64,000 nucleotides of DNA from Rhizobium sp. FY34. Lineage in GTDB: Bacteria; Pseudomonadota; Alphaproteobacteria; Rhizobiales; Rhizobiaceae. Both the position numbers and the translations under genes were made by a program. Positions within the stretch are counted from its first letter, which is position 1. Each line of letters begins with the position of its first letter. Shown in pieces: positions 44,994 to 55,485 of the stretch. The stretch is from positions 186,001 through 250,000 of the forward strand of contig NZ_STFZ01000034.1 of assembly GCF_005222845.1 (NCBI RefSeq). Reading direction: 5' to 3'. The notes under the pieces were generated by a model. It had not been told where the DNA came from. It searched no databases and saw only the letters and a program-made list of their open reading frames with translations.

Positions 44994-45848
44994 TCAGGCG
45001 AGACGTGGCATCCACCACTTGGGTGTTGCCGCTTCGCGCTTCAGATAGGCGTTGAGGATGGCTTCATCCGTTTCGCCGTTCACCGTGTATTCGGCTGCAT
45101 GAATGCCGCCGGATATATAGAGGAGATCGAGCCCGTAGCTGAGCGCGCCCTTCACATCCGTCGGCATGCCATCGCCGACAGCGATGATTTTTGCCAGATC
45201 GATTTCGCCCTTCACCTCGCGTGCGGCAGACAGAGCTGCCTCATAGATCGGCCGATGCGGCTTGCCGGCAATGCGCGTGCTGCCGCCCAGCTGGTCGAAA
45301 TAGGCCGCCACGGCGCCGGCGCAGGGAATGATGCGATGGCCGCGCTCGACCACCAGATCCGGATTGGCGCAGATGAGCGGCGCACCCTTTTCGATAAAGC
45401 GGGTCAGCATGTCGCGATAATCTTCCGGCACGTCCTTTTCATCGTCGAAAAAGCCGGTGCAGACAATGGCGTCGGCGTCGTATTCGCTCGTCACATCCAC
45501 ATCGAGGCCTTCAAACAGCGGCATGTCGCGTTCCGGGCCAAGCAGGAAGACGCGCTTGGGGCCTTCGGCAATCAGCTTGCGCGTCACATCGCCGGAAGTG
45601 ACGATGCGGTCATAGGCCTCGTCCGGCACGCCGATCGCCCGCAACTGGTCGATGACGCCGGGGGCCGGGCGCGGCGAATTGGTGATGAGCACGACGGCAA
45701 GCCCTGCCCTGCGCGCCTCGGTGAGCGCCGTGCAGGCATCCGGAAAGGCATCGATGCCATTGTGCAGCACGCCCCATACATCCGTCAGCACGAGTTCATA
45801 GCCTGCGGTGATTGCGCTGAGATTGTTGATGCGGTCTGCCATGCTCAT
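44994..45848 (-). CDS. TIGR01459-family HAD-type hydrolase
   Basis: A 284-residue protein from the ATG at 45848 (MSMADRINNLSAITAGYEL); starts at 45878 or 45902 are open but weaker. Motif I is LVLTDVWGVLHNGIDAF (DVWG form), motif II is VLITNSPRP, and the C-terminal metal motif is AVGDGMPTDVKGALSYG. This is the HAD subclass IIA type seen in alphaproteobacteria, related to NagD. Substrate unknown. It precedes ribF by 14 bases; a role in flavin or nucleotide phosphate turnover is only suggested by that. Confidence 0.85.
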   Translation of the reverse strand: MSMADRINNLSAITAGYELVLTDVWGVLHNGIDAFPDACTALTEARRAGLAVVLITNSPRPAPGVIDQLRAIGVPDEAYDRIVTSGDVTRKLIAEGPKRVFLLGPERDMPLFEGLDVDVTSEYDADAIVCTGFFDDEKDVPEDYRDMLTRFIEKGAPLICANPDLVVERGHRIIPCAGAVAAYFDQLGGSTRIAGKPHRPIYEAALSAAREVKGEIDLAKIIAVGDGMPTDVKGALSYGLDLLYISGGIHAAEYTVNGETDEAILNAYLKREAATPKWWMPRLA

Positions 45849-45948
45849 CCGATATCCATTGAGAACTTGCGCTGACATGGCAAAGCCACCCGGCCTTGGC
45901 AAGGAAATTCAGGCGGCAAGCGCGCAAATGCCGCCGACCAGAGACCGA

Positions 45949-47319
45949 TCAGAGGTCGGCAAGCCGCCAGCCAAGGCCAAGAAGCGCGCAGAGACCGAGC
46001 ACCTTGACCATGCCAACATTCAGCCGCAGCAAAAGCCAGGCGGACAGGAGAAAGAGCGCAAGCGCTGCCGGATCCAGCGAGGCAGGCTCAGGCCACCAGA
46101 GGCCGGGTGCGCCCTCACCCGTCCAGGCCGACAGGAACGGCATGCGGCGAACCTCACCGAACAGCACATGCAGGCCAAACCACAGGGCCAGATTGGCAAT
46201 GACCCCGACGACGGCCGCTGTGATGGCCGAAAGACCCGCCGAAATGGCAGGCCTTCCCCGCAGCCGCTCGATATAGGGGGCGCCGGCAAAGATCCAGATG
46301 AAGCTGGGCACAAAGGTGGCCCAGGCCGTGAGCACGGCACCGATCACGCCACCCAGCACCGGATCGATGCCGGATACGGTTCTGAAACCGACGAGATAGC
46401 CGACATAGGAGAGCACCAGCACCAGCGGGCCGGGCGTGGTTTCAGCCAGCGCCAGCCCGTCCAGCATTTCGCCGGGTCTCAGCCAGCCATAATCCTGCAC
46501 GGCGACCTGCGCCACATAGGCTAAAACCGCATAGGCGCCGCCAAAGGTGACGAGCGCCATCTGCGAGAAGAAGGCAAACATGCTGGCAAGGCTTTCTGCC
46601 CCGGCAATGGAAAGGAGGACCAGATAGGGTGCCTGCCAGACGAGGAGCCAGAAGGCTAGCGCGGCAAGCGAGCGCCACCAGGGTGGCCGCGACAGAACCG
46701 CTGCCGGCACAGCCGGAGCATCATGGCCTCTGCGCCTTGCACGCCAGAAACCGGCAAACCCTGCCACCAGCACGACGAGCGGAAACGGCAGCGCCAGAAC
46801 GAAAAGTGCCAGAAAGGCGGTGACGGCCACCAGAACATGGAAGCGATCCTTGAGCGTGCGCCGCGACAGACGCAGCACGGCTTCCACCACAATGGTCAGC
46901 ACCGCCGCCTTCAAGCCGAAGAACAGGCCGGCGAGCCAGCCGGCATCCTGATAGAGCGCATAGAGTGTTGAAAGGCCGATGATGACGGCAAGCCCCGGCA
47001 GCACGAAAAGCAGGCCGGCCACCATGCCGCCGCGCACGCCATGCAGCAGCCAGCCGATATAGGTGGCAAGCTGCTGGGCTTCCGGTCCGGGCAGAAGCAT
47101 GCAGTAGTTCAGCGCATGCAGATAGCGATCCTCGCGGATCCAGCGCTTTTCCTCCACGCAGATGCGATGCATCAGGGCAATCTGGGCGGCCGGCCCGCCA
47201 AAGGAGAGGAGGCCGATGCGGGCAAAGGCTGCGGTCATTTCGGCAAAGCTTGGGGAAGCGTCTTCTGTCGTTAACGAAGGCGCCGGCGTAGTCGCGGGCA
47301 TTTTAACCATGCTCGACAC
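45949..47319 (-). CDS. chrA: Chromate transporter (two-domain ChrA)
   Basis: A 456-residue membrane protein with two homologous CHR domains (about residues 25-215 and 250-450), each of about six helices. Signature segments are LLSFGGPAAQIALMHR (domain 1) and LVTFGGAYAVLAYVAQ (domain 2), plus LLPGPEAQQLATYIGW. The family exports chromate in resistant bacteria; some members may move sulfate. It lies between the groESL operon (divergent) and the HAD/ribF pair. Regulation is not evident. Confidence 0.9.
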   Translation of the reverse strand: MSSMVKMPATTPAPSLTTEDASPSFAEMTAAFARIGLLSFGGPAAQIALMHRICVEEKRWIREDRYLHALNYCMLLPGPEAQQLATYIGWLLHGVRGGMVAGLLFVLPGLAVIIGLSTLYALYQDAGWLAGLFFGLKAAVLTIVVEAVLRLSRRTLKDRFHVLVAVTAFLALFVLALPFPLVVLVAGFAGFWRARRRGHDAPAVPAAVLSRPPWWRSLAALAFWLLVWQAPYLVLLSIAGAESLASMFAFFSQMALVTFGGAYAVLAYVAQVAVQDYGWLRPGEMLDGLALAETTPGPLVLVLSYVGYLVGFRTVSGIDPVLGGVIGAVLTAWATFVPSFIWIFAGAPYIERLRGRPAISAGLSAITAAVVGVIANLALWFGLHVLFGEVRRMPFLSAWTGEGAPGLWWPEPASLDPAALALFLLSAWLLLRLNVGMVKVLGLCALLGLGWRLADL

Positions 47320-47354
47320 GAGGCCCCCTTCTTCGGGAAAATTTTGCCGCCATT

Positions 47355-47383
47355 CTTGACTCGCCCCGTGGCCAGTCCTATCT
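47355..47383 (+). promoter_or_regulatory. RpoH (sigma32)-type promoter of groESL
   Basis: CTTGAC (47355-47360) and CCTATCT (47377-47383), 16 bases apart, match the alphaproteobacterial heat-shock promoter pattern (CTTG ... CYTATNT). The start would fall near 47390, right before the CIRCE operator. Confidence 0.8.
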
Positions 47384-47392
47384 CAAACCTCG

Positions 47393-47419
47393 TTAGCACT
47401 CCTGAAGAGTGAGTGCTAA
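47393..47419. promoter_or_regulatory. CIRCE operator (HrcA site)
   Basis: TTAGCACTC (47393-47401), 9 bases, then GAGTGCTAA (47411-47419): a perfect match to the CIRCE inverted repeat bound by HrcA. It lies in the leader of groES, so the operon has both RpoH activation and HrcA repression. Confidence 0.97.
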
Positions 47420-47478
47420 CAACAGGGACACGGGTATCCTTAAAGCTCGTAAAGGTCATTTGATCGAGGGATTAGACA

Positions 47479-47775
47479 ATGGCAAGCACCAATTTCCGTC
47501 CGCTTCACGACCGCGTCGTCGTTCGTCGCGTTGAATCCGAAGCCAAGACCAAGGGCGGCATCATCATTCCCGACACCGCTAAGGAAAAGCCGCAGGAAGG
47601 CGAAATCGTCGCCGTCGGTTCCGGCGCACGTGACGACAGCGGCAAGATCGTCGCTCTCGACGTGAAGGTCGGCGACCGCGTTCTGTTCGGCAAGTGGTCG
47701 GGCACGGAAGTAAAGCTCGACGGCGAAGACCTTCTGATCATGAAGGAAGCCGACATCATGGGCATCATCGGCTGA
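47479..47775 (+). CDS. groES: Co-chaperonin GroES
   Basis: A 98-residue Cpn10 that caps the GroEL ring. [16 protein letters not shown] opens the chain; the mobile loop [19 protein letters not shown] (about residues 17-35) and the roof region follow. The start ATG at 47479 is 59 bases beyond CIRCE and follows GAGGGATTAGACA. Codons are biased towards those of highly expressed genes. groEL starts 69 bases later. Confidence 0.98.
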   Translation: MASTNFRPLHDRVVVRRVESEAKTKGGIIIPDTAKEKPQEGEIVAVGSGARDDSGKIVALDVKVGDRVLFGKWSGTEVKLDGEDLLIMKEADIMGIIG

Positions 47776-47826
47776 TTTTTCAGTCCGATCTTTCCATCCG
47801 ATTATCAATTCAACCAAAGGGCGTGA

Positions 47827-49485
<1,659 letters not shown>

Positions 49486-49532
49486 GACCTTCGGGTCGAA
49501 CATCTGGGCCATCCGGTTCAGGTTTAAGGAAA

Positions 49533-49559
49533 GGGCGTCGGGCAACCGGCGCCCTTTTT
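49533..49559 (+). terminator. Rho-independent terminator of groESL
   Basis: A 9-bp stem (49533-49541 with 49546-49554, one G-T pair), a 4-base loop and TTTTT at 49555-49559. Confidence 0.88.
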
Positions 49560-49666
49560 GCGTGGGGTAGCCCACAATTCTGATTTTCATCGGCCGCGCA
49601 GAGACGCTCTTGCCAGACGAGATAGCAGCACGCACTCTCTACCTTGGGTGGTGTTGGTTTGGCGAT

Positions 49667-50014
49667 ATGAAGATCGAATATATCAATTCTTCGGCAAAGA
49701 AGGCCTTGCTCGGCCTGCCGAAAGAGATTCAGATTCAGATTCAATTCCTCAATGACCTTCACCGTGTACCAAACGGCAAGCGGCCCCTGTCAGATTTCAA
49801 ACATCTGGAAGGCATTGGCAGCGGGGTGATCGAACTCATCGAAAACAGCACGCAGGCCTACCGGGCCGTCTACTGCGCCAAGTATCTCGATACGGTCTTC
49901 ATCCTGCACGCATTTACGAAAACAACGAATGGCGTGGACTGCAAGGCGATGGCAACCGTCGTGCAACGTTACAAAGCCTTGATGGCCAAGACCTGGCAGG
50001 TGCCGCGTCGCTGA
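49667..50014 (+). CDS. Gp49/HigB-like (RelE-fold) toxin candidate
   Basis: A 115-residue protein from the ATG at 49667 (MKIEYINSSAKKALLGLPKE); the frame is open to 49610. DFKHLEGIGSGVIEL and YRAVYCAKYLDTVFILHAFT, together with a helix rich in Lys, match the phage Gp49-like/HigB RelE-superfamily toxins, which cut mRNA on the ribosome. The local GC is below that of the neighbours. It is normally followed in the same direction by an XRE antitoxin; here the XRE gene is on the opposite strand and ends 5 bases away. Toxic activity is an inference. Confidence 0.8.
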   Translation: MKIEYINSSAKKALLGLPKEIQIQIQFLNDLHRVPNGKRPLSDFKHLEGIGSGVIELIENSTQAYRAVYCAKYLDTVFILHAFTKTTNGVDCKAMATVVQRYKALMAKTWQVPRR

Positions 50015-50019
50015 CATTC

Positions 50020-50337
50020 TCAGCCAGCGATGAAGACTTCGCAGATCACTTTGTGATCAGCATAGGACGGCTTGAAGCGCACGCCCAGCTTCGCGGCATA
50101 GCCAATCAATTTATCCGAGGAAAAGAGATGAATCTTGCCGCGCATGAGTTCGCTCACCCGTGGCTGGGGAACATCCAGGATGCCGGCCACCTGCGACGGG
50201 CTCCAACCATTATCCTCGATCAGATCGACCATGGTTGACACCAAATCGGCCCGAAATGCCAGATCCGCCGCTTCCGCCGGGTCATCCGTGATGGATTCGA
50301 AAATATTGTCGTAGGCCAGTCTGTCCACGCGACGCAT
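50020..50337 (-). CDS. XRE-family antitoxin-like regulator (HigA type)
   Basis: A 105-residue protein with a helix-turn-helix at about residues 47-72 (SPSQVAGILDVPQPRVSELM). It matches the HigA/XRE antitoxins that pair with Gp49-type toxins. It runs convergent to the toxin candidate. A perfect 7-bp palindrome and a TATAAT sequence lie immediately upstream of the start, so autoregulation is likely. The C-terminal part (VRFKPSYADHKVICEVF) could contact the toxin, but nothing seen here shows this. Confidence 0.8.
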   Translation of the reverse strand: MRRVDRLAYDNIFESITDDPAEAADLAFRADLVSTMVDLIEDNGWSPSQVAGILDVPQPRVSELMRGKIHLFSSDKLIGYAAKLGVRFKPSYADHKVICEVFIAG

Positions 50338-50341
50338 CCCA

Positions 50342-50361
50342 TTATACGGATTTACGTATAA
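50342..50361. promoter_or_regulatory. Operator palindrome of the XRE gene
   Basis: TTATACG (50342-50348) and CGTATAA (50355-50361), a perfect 7-bp inverted repeat with a 6-base centre, 4 bases upstream of the start at 50337. On the minus strand, TATAAT (50346 to 50341) is a perfect -10 box that overlaps it. A start from that box would give little or no leader. Confidence 0.65.
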
Positions 50362-50538
50362 ATGACTGATCAGGCTTGAAAGTCAACGCGCCGGCCGCGA
50401 TTGCGCTGCCGGCAACTCACTCGTTCACCAATATTGAACAATGCGTCGTCTATTGTTCATCTTTCGCGGCGCGACAATTCGGCGCATATGTGTTGCCAGA
50501 ACGTTAACGCCATCTGGCCAACGCCCCGGAGACTTTCC

Positions 50539-50967
50539 ATGTCGACCACCAATAATGCAATCCTTCTGGTTGCCCGTATTCTTCTGTCCTTCATCTTCAT
50601 CATGTCCGGTTTCAGCAAGCTGATGGACCCGGCCGGCACGGCCGGCATGATCACCGGCGCTGGCCTGCCTGCCGCCACGGCCCTTGCCTATCTCGCCGGC
50701 CTGTTTGAACTGGTCACCGGCCTTGCCGTTCTCGTCGGCTTCCAGGTGAAGATCGTCGGCTGGGCACTGGCTGCCTTCTGTGTGTTCACCGGTCTCGTTT
50801 TCCATTCCGGCACGGTTGCCGTTCCCGGCTGGCCGGATGCCGCACTCGGCTGGATCAACACGCTGAACAGCATCATGATGATGAAGAACATCACGCTGGC
50901 TGGCGCCTATATCCTGCTCGCCACCGTTGGCGCCGGCGCCTTCTCGGTGGACGCCCGCCGCGCCTGA
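50539..50967 (+). CDS. DoxX-family membrane protein
   Basis: A 142-residue protein with four membrane helices (about residues 8-26, 45-68, 72-92, 112-132). FSKLMDPAGTAGMITGAGLP and LFELVTGLAVLVGF fit the DoxX family, small quinone- or redox-linked membrane proteins. It starts at the ATG at 50539, after GGAGACTTTCC; the longer frame has no support. A strong terminator follows 27 bases after the stop. Function uncertain; DoxX members are linked to thiosulfate oxidation or oxidative stress. Confidence 0.88.
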   Translation: MSTTNNAILLVARILLSFIFIMSGFSKLMDPAGTAGMITGAGLPAATALAYLAGLFELVTGLAVLVGFQVKIVGWALAAFCVFTGLVFHSGTVAVPGWPDAALGWINTLNSIMMMKNITLAGAYILLATVGAGAFSVDARRA

Positions 50968-50994
50968 TATCCCCTGCCCCCTCAAGGGCAAACG

Positions 50995-51027
50995 AAAAAC
51001 CCGCCGGAGCGATCCGGCGGGTTTTTT
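50995..51027 (+). terminator. Rho-independent terminator after the DoxX gene
   Basis: A 14-bp stem (50995-51008 with 51013-51026), a 4-base loop, and a T-run. It works in both directions because the left arm starts with five A. Confidence 0.93.
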
Positions 51028-51062
51028 GTGTCTAGCTTTTCGTCAGGCCTTGCATTTTGCCG

Positions 51063-51243
51063 GCCCCCCTCTGGCCTGCCGGCCATCTCCCCCTCAAGGG
51101 GGGAGATCGACTCGTCGCTCGCGCATCGCCCCGGCATCGGGGCTTTCAATAGGGGCCATGCCAGTTTGGAGAGGTTCGAGCGGGCAGTCGTTATGCTGAT
51201 CTCCCCCCTTGAGGGGGAGATGTCCGGCAGGACAGAGGGGGGT
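51063..51243. repeat. Repeat copy C: composite inverted element
   Basis: Left arm 51063-51110 and right arm 51198-51243, inverted, about 46 bases each. The core is 87 bases, the shortest here. It lies between the DoxX gene and the convergent hisG stop. Confidence 0.88.
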
Positions 51244-51269
51244 TCAGATGGAAAAGCTGAACGAGAGCC

Positions 51270-51965
51270 TCACAGCGCGCCGCGCACCGCTTCGACAATT
51301 TTCGCTACCGTCACATTGCCCTCGTGCTCCGGCTTGCGGGCCCTGACCAGGCAAGCTTCCGAGCGCAGGATGACGCCATCCGACAGGACCTTCAGATGGT
51401 TGGCAACCAGCGTCGAGCCGGTGGAGGTGATATCGACGATGATATCCGCCTGGCCGGCCGCCGGTGCGCCTTCCGTGGCGCCTAAGCTTTCAACAATGCG
51501 ATAGAGCTGGATGCCGTGTTGCGACGAAAAATGCTGCTGGGTCAGCCGCCAGTATTTCGTGGCAATCGCCAGACGACGCCCATGGCGGGCGCGAAATTCC
51601 GCCGCCACATCGCCCAGATCGGCCATGGTTTCCACGTCGAGCCAGATCTCCGGCACGGCAACCACGACATCGGCATGGCCAAAGCCGAGCCGCGCGGCAA
51701 TCTCCACACGCGCATCGGCATCGCCCAGGCCTTCGCGGATCAGGTCCTCGCCGGTCACGCCGAAATCCACCGTGCCATTGCCGATCTCACGCGAGATTTC
51801 CGAGGCCGAGAGGAAGGCGACTTCCACATCGTCAAAGCCTTCGACGCGGCCGCGATAGGAGCGATCATTGCCGACGGCGACGATCTTCATGCCGGCCCGC
51901 TCGAAAACCGCCGAGGCATCTTCCTTCATGCGGCCCTTGGAGGGCAGCCCGATGGTAATGGTCAT
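51270..51965 (-). CDS. hisG: ATP phosphoribosyltransferase, short form
   Basis: A 231-residue HisG of the short type, lacking the C-terminal regulatory domain; it therefore needs HisZ. It catalyses the first step of histidine synthesis (PRPP + ATP). It starts at the ATG at 51965 ([13 protein letters not shown]), overlapping hisZ by 4 bases. [10 protein letters not shown] and the PRPP loop near [16 protein letters not shown] are present. It is the last gene of the his run; the convergent repeat lies downstream. Confidence 0.95.
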   Translation of the reverse strand: MTITIGLPSKGRMKEDASAVFERAGMKIVAVGNDRSYRGRVEGFDDVEVAFLSASEISREIGNGTVDFGVTGEDLIREGLGDADARVEIAARLGFGHADVVVAVPEIWLDVETMADLGDVAAEFRARHGRRLAIATKYWRLTQQHFSSQHGIQLYRIVESLGATEGAPAAGQADIIVDITSTGSTLVANHLKVLSDGVILRSEACLVRARKPEHEGNVTVAKIVEAVRGAL

Positions 51966-53086
51966 CGCTGAGCCTCCTTCGCCTTCTGGATGCGATCCAG
52001 CCACATGGAAAAGCCGACGGCCGGGATATGATCCTTGGCGCCCAGCAGCGTCAGCATGCGATCATAACGTCCGCCGCCGGCCAGAACCGCATGCTCGCCG
52101 CGCACCGTCACTTCAAACACGAGGCCGGTATAATAATCCAGCGGTCGGCCAAAGGCGGCCCGCCAGGTGATATCGGCAAGTGACGCGCCGGCATCGCGAA
52201 GGGCTGCCACACGCGCATCAAAACCCTCGATCGCTTTGTCCAGCGGCAGGCCGGCGGAGCGGGCGAAATCGGCAAGAACGCCCGGCGCATAGCGCAGCGA
52301 GACGTTGATGGAGAGAAACTCCTTCAGCGCATCAAGCTTGGCTCTGTCCAGCGAAGCCCCGGCGAGCAGGCGCTTTTCCCGGAGCCGCCGGACGATTTCC
52401 GCCGGCGTGCGGCTGGCATTGGTGAGTGTGCCGGTGCGTTCCATTTCCGCGGTCAGATGTGCCACGACGCCAGCCTCGTCGCCGGTCTCCAGCATGCGTT
52501 CCACGTCCGGAGACAGGCCGGTGACGGCTTGCGGGCTGGCAAGCCGCGCGATCATGGCTTCGAGCAGGTCCGTCTGGCCAAAGGCGCGCACCAGGCGCCG
52601 CTGCCAGCCGGTGGGAAGGCCAAGCGCTGCAACCACGGCCTCGAACACCGCCTGGTCACCGATGGTGACGGCAAAGGCACGGGCGGGCAGCACGGTTTGC
52701 AGGCAGGCGAGCGCATCGGCCACGATGCGGGCATCGGCATTTGCCGCGTCCTTATCGCCCAGATCCTCGATGCCGGCCTGATAGAACTCATTGGCGCCCT
52801 CGCGGCGCTGGCGAAACACTTCGCCGAGATAGGCATAGCGCTTCGGCGTGCCGGTGGCCGTTTCGATATGGCGCAGACAGACGGGAATGGTGAATTCCGG
52901 GCGAAGACACAGGCTCTCCCCCCGCTCGTTTTCGGTGAGGAAAATGCGGCGGCGCAGATCCTCGCCGGCCATGTCGAGAAAGGGTTCGGCCGGCTGGATC
53001 ACCGGCGTATCCACCCGCGTGGTGTTGCGCGTGGCAAATTCGGCAAGGATCGCGGAGGCAAAATCAGGCATGTCGATCAGGGGCAT
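51962..53086 (-). CDS. hisZ: ATP phosphoribosyltransferase regulatory subunit HisZ
   Basis: A 374-residue HisRS paralogue from the ATG at 53086 ([17 protein letters not shown]); an apparent extension upstream comes from repeat copy D and is not real. HisZ forms an octamer with short HisG and gives it histidine feedback. [12 protein letters not shown] and [18 protein letters not shown] are remnants of class II synthetase motifs, without the complete catalytic set. Overlap with hisG is 4 bases. It sits downstream of hisS itself, so the two paralogues are neighbours. Confidence 0.93.
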   Translation of the reverse strand: MPLIDMPDFASAILAEFATRNTTRVDTPVIQPAEPFLDMAGEDLRRRIFLTENERGESLCLRPEFTIPVCLRHIETATGTPKRYAYLGEVFRQRREGANEFYQAGIEDLGDKDAANADARIVADALACLQTVLPARAFAVTIGDQAVFEAVVAALGLPTGWQRRLVRAFGQTDLLEAMIARLASPQAVTGLSPDVERMLETGDEAGVVAHLTAEMERTGTLTNASRTPAEIVRRLREKRLLAGASLDRAKLDALKEFLSINVSLRYAPGVLADFARSAGLPLDKAIEGFDARVAALRDAGASLADITWRAAFGRPLDYYTGLVFEVTVRGEHAVLAGGGRYDRMLTLLGAKDHIPAVGFSMWLDRIQKAKEAQR

Positions 53087-53108
53087 GGGGAAAGGCCTTG
53101 GATAAAAT

Positions 53109-53321
53109 ACCCTCTCTGGCCTGCCGGCCATCTCCCCCACAAGGGGGGAGAAGACTTGGAGCAAGCGCTCAGTACCAATCTAGCGCCCCAATACCCCGCT
53201 CGTTCTGCGAACCTTCGTGACATCTCCCCATCAAGGGGGGAGATCAGAGGGAGTTCGCGGCGCTCGCCACACGTCGATCTCCCCCCTTGAGGGGGAGATG
53301 CCCGGCAGGGCAGAGGGGGGT
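53109..53321. repeat. Repeat copy D: composite inverted element with an inner partial copy
   Basis: Left arm 53109-53152, right arm 53276-53321, and an extra inner hairpin at 53220-53246 (CATCTCCCCATCAAGG and onwards) that repeats the small hairpin of the arms. It lies between the VOC gene and hisZ, on the path of a presumed his transcript. Confidence 0.88.
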
Positions 53322-53353
53322 AAAGGCTTGGCATCATATCAATCATGGCTCAC

Positions 53354-53719
53354 TCAAACGACTGCTTGCATCAGTTCCAACCGGTTGCCGAAAGGATCGT
53401 AAACATACACCCTTTCAAACCCTACCAGCGGCTCATCCGCAGCGATTTCATAGCCTGCGGCAGTGGCCTTTGCTGCCAGATCGGCAAGGTCATCGACCAG
53501 CAAAGCCGGATGCGCCTTGCGAGCGGCCCGAAAATCAGCTTCCACTCCGAGATGGATGCGAATACCGGCTTTCTCGAACCAGCATCCACCGCGCCGCGCC
53601 AGATTGGCCGGCTTTGCCACTTCGACCAGCCCGAGCAGATCGCGGTAGAAGGCACGCGCCTGGTCTTCACCACCAGCCGGCATGGCAAGCTGAACATGAT
53701 GAAGCGCCAGAAGAGCCAT
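53354..53719 (-). CDS. VOC-family (glyoxalase-like) protein
   Basis: A 121-residue single-domain VOC protein. It starts at the ATG overlapping the hisS stop (TGATG at 53719). ALHHVQLAMPAGGEDQARAF, FYRDLLGLVE and YVYDPFGNRLELMQ are family marks; metal ligand candidates are His in LHHVQ and Glu in NRLELMQ. The substrate is unknown. It is inserted between hisS and hisZ. Confidence 0.88.
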   Translation of the reverse strand: MALLALHHVQLAMPAGGEDQARAFYRDLLGLVEVAKPANLARRGGCWFEKAGIRIHLGVEADFRAARKAHPALLVDDLADLAAKATAAGYEIAADEPLVGFERVYVYDPFGNRLELMQAVV

Positions 53720-55341
53720 CACACATCCTTCGCCCGGCGACGGTCTTCCGCCTGGGCAGCCATGATTTCCTTGACCTTCGCCACAAGCTCCGTCTCCGGC
53801 ACGACGACCTGCGCGACGCGGGCCTCGCGCCATTCGGCATTGTCGGTGATTTCGCCGGAAAGCCGCTTGCCCTCGATGAGATCCTTGATCTGCACCTCAC
53901 CATTGGCGCGCTCATCGCCGCCCTGGATGATGGCAATCGGCGAGCCGCGACGATCGGCATATTTCAGCTGGTTGCCGAATTTCTTCCAGTTGCCCTGGTA
54001 CATTTCGGCGCGGATGCCTTCGTTGCGCAGCGCCTGCGCAAAGCGCTGGTAGCGGCCCATGGCCTCCACATCGCCATCCATGACGGTAACGAGCACCGGC
54101 GCCAGAACCTCGTCCTGCCCCAGCTTGCCGAGGTTTTTCAGCGCCGTCATCAGGCGCGACACACCGATGGAGAAACCCGTGGCCGGCACCGGCTGGCCCA
54201 TGAAGCGGGAGACGAGGCCATCATACCGACCGCCGCCGCCGACCGAACCGAAAACGACCTTTTCGCCCTTTTCATTGGTCACGTCGAAGGTGAGTTCGGC
54301 TTCGTAGACGGGGCCGGTGTAGTATTCGAGGCCACGGACGACGGAGGGACTAATTCTAATTTGCTGCGTTCCATAACCTGCAGACCTTACGATCTGGCTT
54401 ATCGTACGAAGCTCAGAAATACCGGCAAGGAAGGTGGGTTGGTCAGGAAAATTTTCTTCAAGGATATCAAGTACGGACGGGTTGCCAACAACGTGAGGTA
54501 GGTTGTTACCCTCGAATCTGATAACAGCATCCGTATCCAAGACCTGCCTAGGATCCATAACACGGAAAAAATCTCCGCTTTGTCCATCATCAGAGGTGAA
54601 CAAGCGCATAACAGTTTCTATTTGCTCGCCCTGCAGCCCTGCACCCTTGGTGAAATCACCGCTTTCATCTTTCCGACCTTCACCGAGTAAGAGTTTCACT
54701 CCTTCAGGCCCAAATTTGTCCTGCTTATCGATCGCACGCAAAACATTGAGACGCCGGCCGGCATTCTCCTCGCCGCCGAGGCCAATGGCTTCCATCACGC
54801 CATCGAGAACCTTGCGGTTGTTGACCCGGATCACATAATCGCCGCGCTTGATGCCGAGCGCTTCCAGCGTATCGGCCATCATCATGCACATTTCGGCATC
54901 GGCAGAAACGCCCGGCGCGCCGACCGAATCCGCATCGAACTGCATGAACTGGCGGAAACGGCCAGGACCCGGCTTTTCGTTGCGGAACACATAGCCGGCG
55001 CGATAGGTGCGGTAGGGCAGCTGGATCTCGTTGAAATTTTCCGCCACATGGCGGGCAAGCGGCGCCGTCAGGTCATAGCGCAGGCTCATCCACTGGTCGT
55101 CATCATCGGTCAGCGAGAAGACGCCCTCGTTCGGGCGGTCGCTATCGGGCAGGAACTTGCCCAGCGCATCGGTATATTCAAACAGCGGCGTCTCGATCGG
55201 GTCAAAACCGTAGCGCTCATAGACTTCGCGGATCTTGGCCACCATTTCATTGGTGGCGTGGATGTCGGTGGCGGTCCGATCACCAAAGCCGCGCGGCAGG
55301 CGGGCCTTGAGTTTCTGCGGTTTTTTTTGCTTGTCGCTCAT
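53719..55341 (-). CDS. hisS: Histidine-tRNA ligase
   Basis: A 540-residue class II synthetase from the ATG at 55341 ([20 protein letters not shown]); earlier frame is leader. Motif 2 ([14 protein letters not shown]), histidine motif A ([17 protein letters not shown]), motif 3 ([10 protein letters not shown]) and the anticodon domain are intact. Length is somewhat above what I recall for rhizobial HisRS, from extra residues in the insertion region. That region (about 197-331) is encoded by the low-GC patch described separately. It overlaps the VOC gene by one base. Confidence 0.95.
   Translation of the reverse strand: MSDKQKKPQKLKARLPRGFGDRTATDIHATNEMVAKIREVYERYGFDPIETPLFEYTDALGKFLPDSDRPNEGVFSLTDDDDQWMSLRYDLTAPLARHVAENFNEIQLPYRTYRAGYVFRNEKPGPGRFRQFMQFDADSVGAPGVSADAEMCMMMADTLEALGIKRGDYVIRVNNRKVLDGVMEAIGLGGEENAGRRLNVLRAIDKQDKFGPEGVKLLLGEGRKDESGDFTKGAGLQGEQIETVMRLFTSDDGQSGDFFRVMDPRQVLDTDAVIRFEGNNLPHVVGNPSVLDILEENFPDQPTFLAGISELRTISQIVRSAGYGTQQIRISPSVVRGLEYYTGPVYEAELTFDVTNEKGEKVVFGSVGGGGRYDGLVSRFMGQPVPATGFSIGVSRLMTALKNLGKLGQDEVLAPVLVTVMDGDVEAMGRYQRFAQALRNEGIRAEMYQGNWKKFGNQLKYADRRGSPIAIIQGGDERANGEVQIKDLIEGKRLSGEITDNAEWREARVAQVVVPETELVAKVKEIMAAQAEDRRRAKDV
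54348..54750 (-). other. Low-GC, atypical-codon patch inside hisS
   Basis: Hand counts of the six full lines 54361-54720 give 28, 29, 28, 28, 32 and 28 G+C per 60, about 48 percent, against about 60 percent or more outside. Codons AGA, ATT, AGT, CAA and GGA appear together (for example in GTQQIRIS). The frame is intact and the edges are sharp. It encodes about residues 197-331. Confidence 0.78.
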
Positions 55342-55485
55342 GATCGTCATCCTTGCCGCCGGCACATCGAGAAAAGGCCGGAATTTTGAGCGGTTTCTTA
55401 GAGGATCAAGCCACAAGCGGCAAGGGTGAAGGCTGGTGACGTTCGCGGTGACCTGATAAGATGGCGACCTGACGGAGGTTGTGCA

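Noticed and set aside
53087..53164. A longer N-terminus for HisZ
   Set aside because: The extra 26 residues come from repeat copy D; the family start is at 53086.
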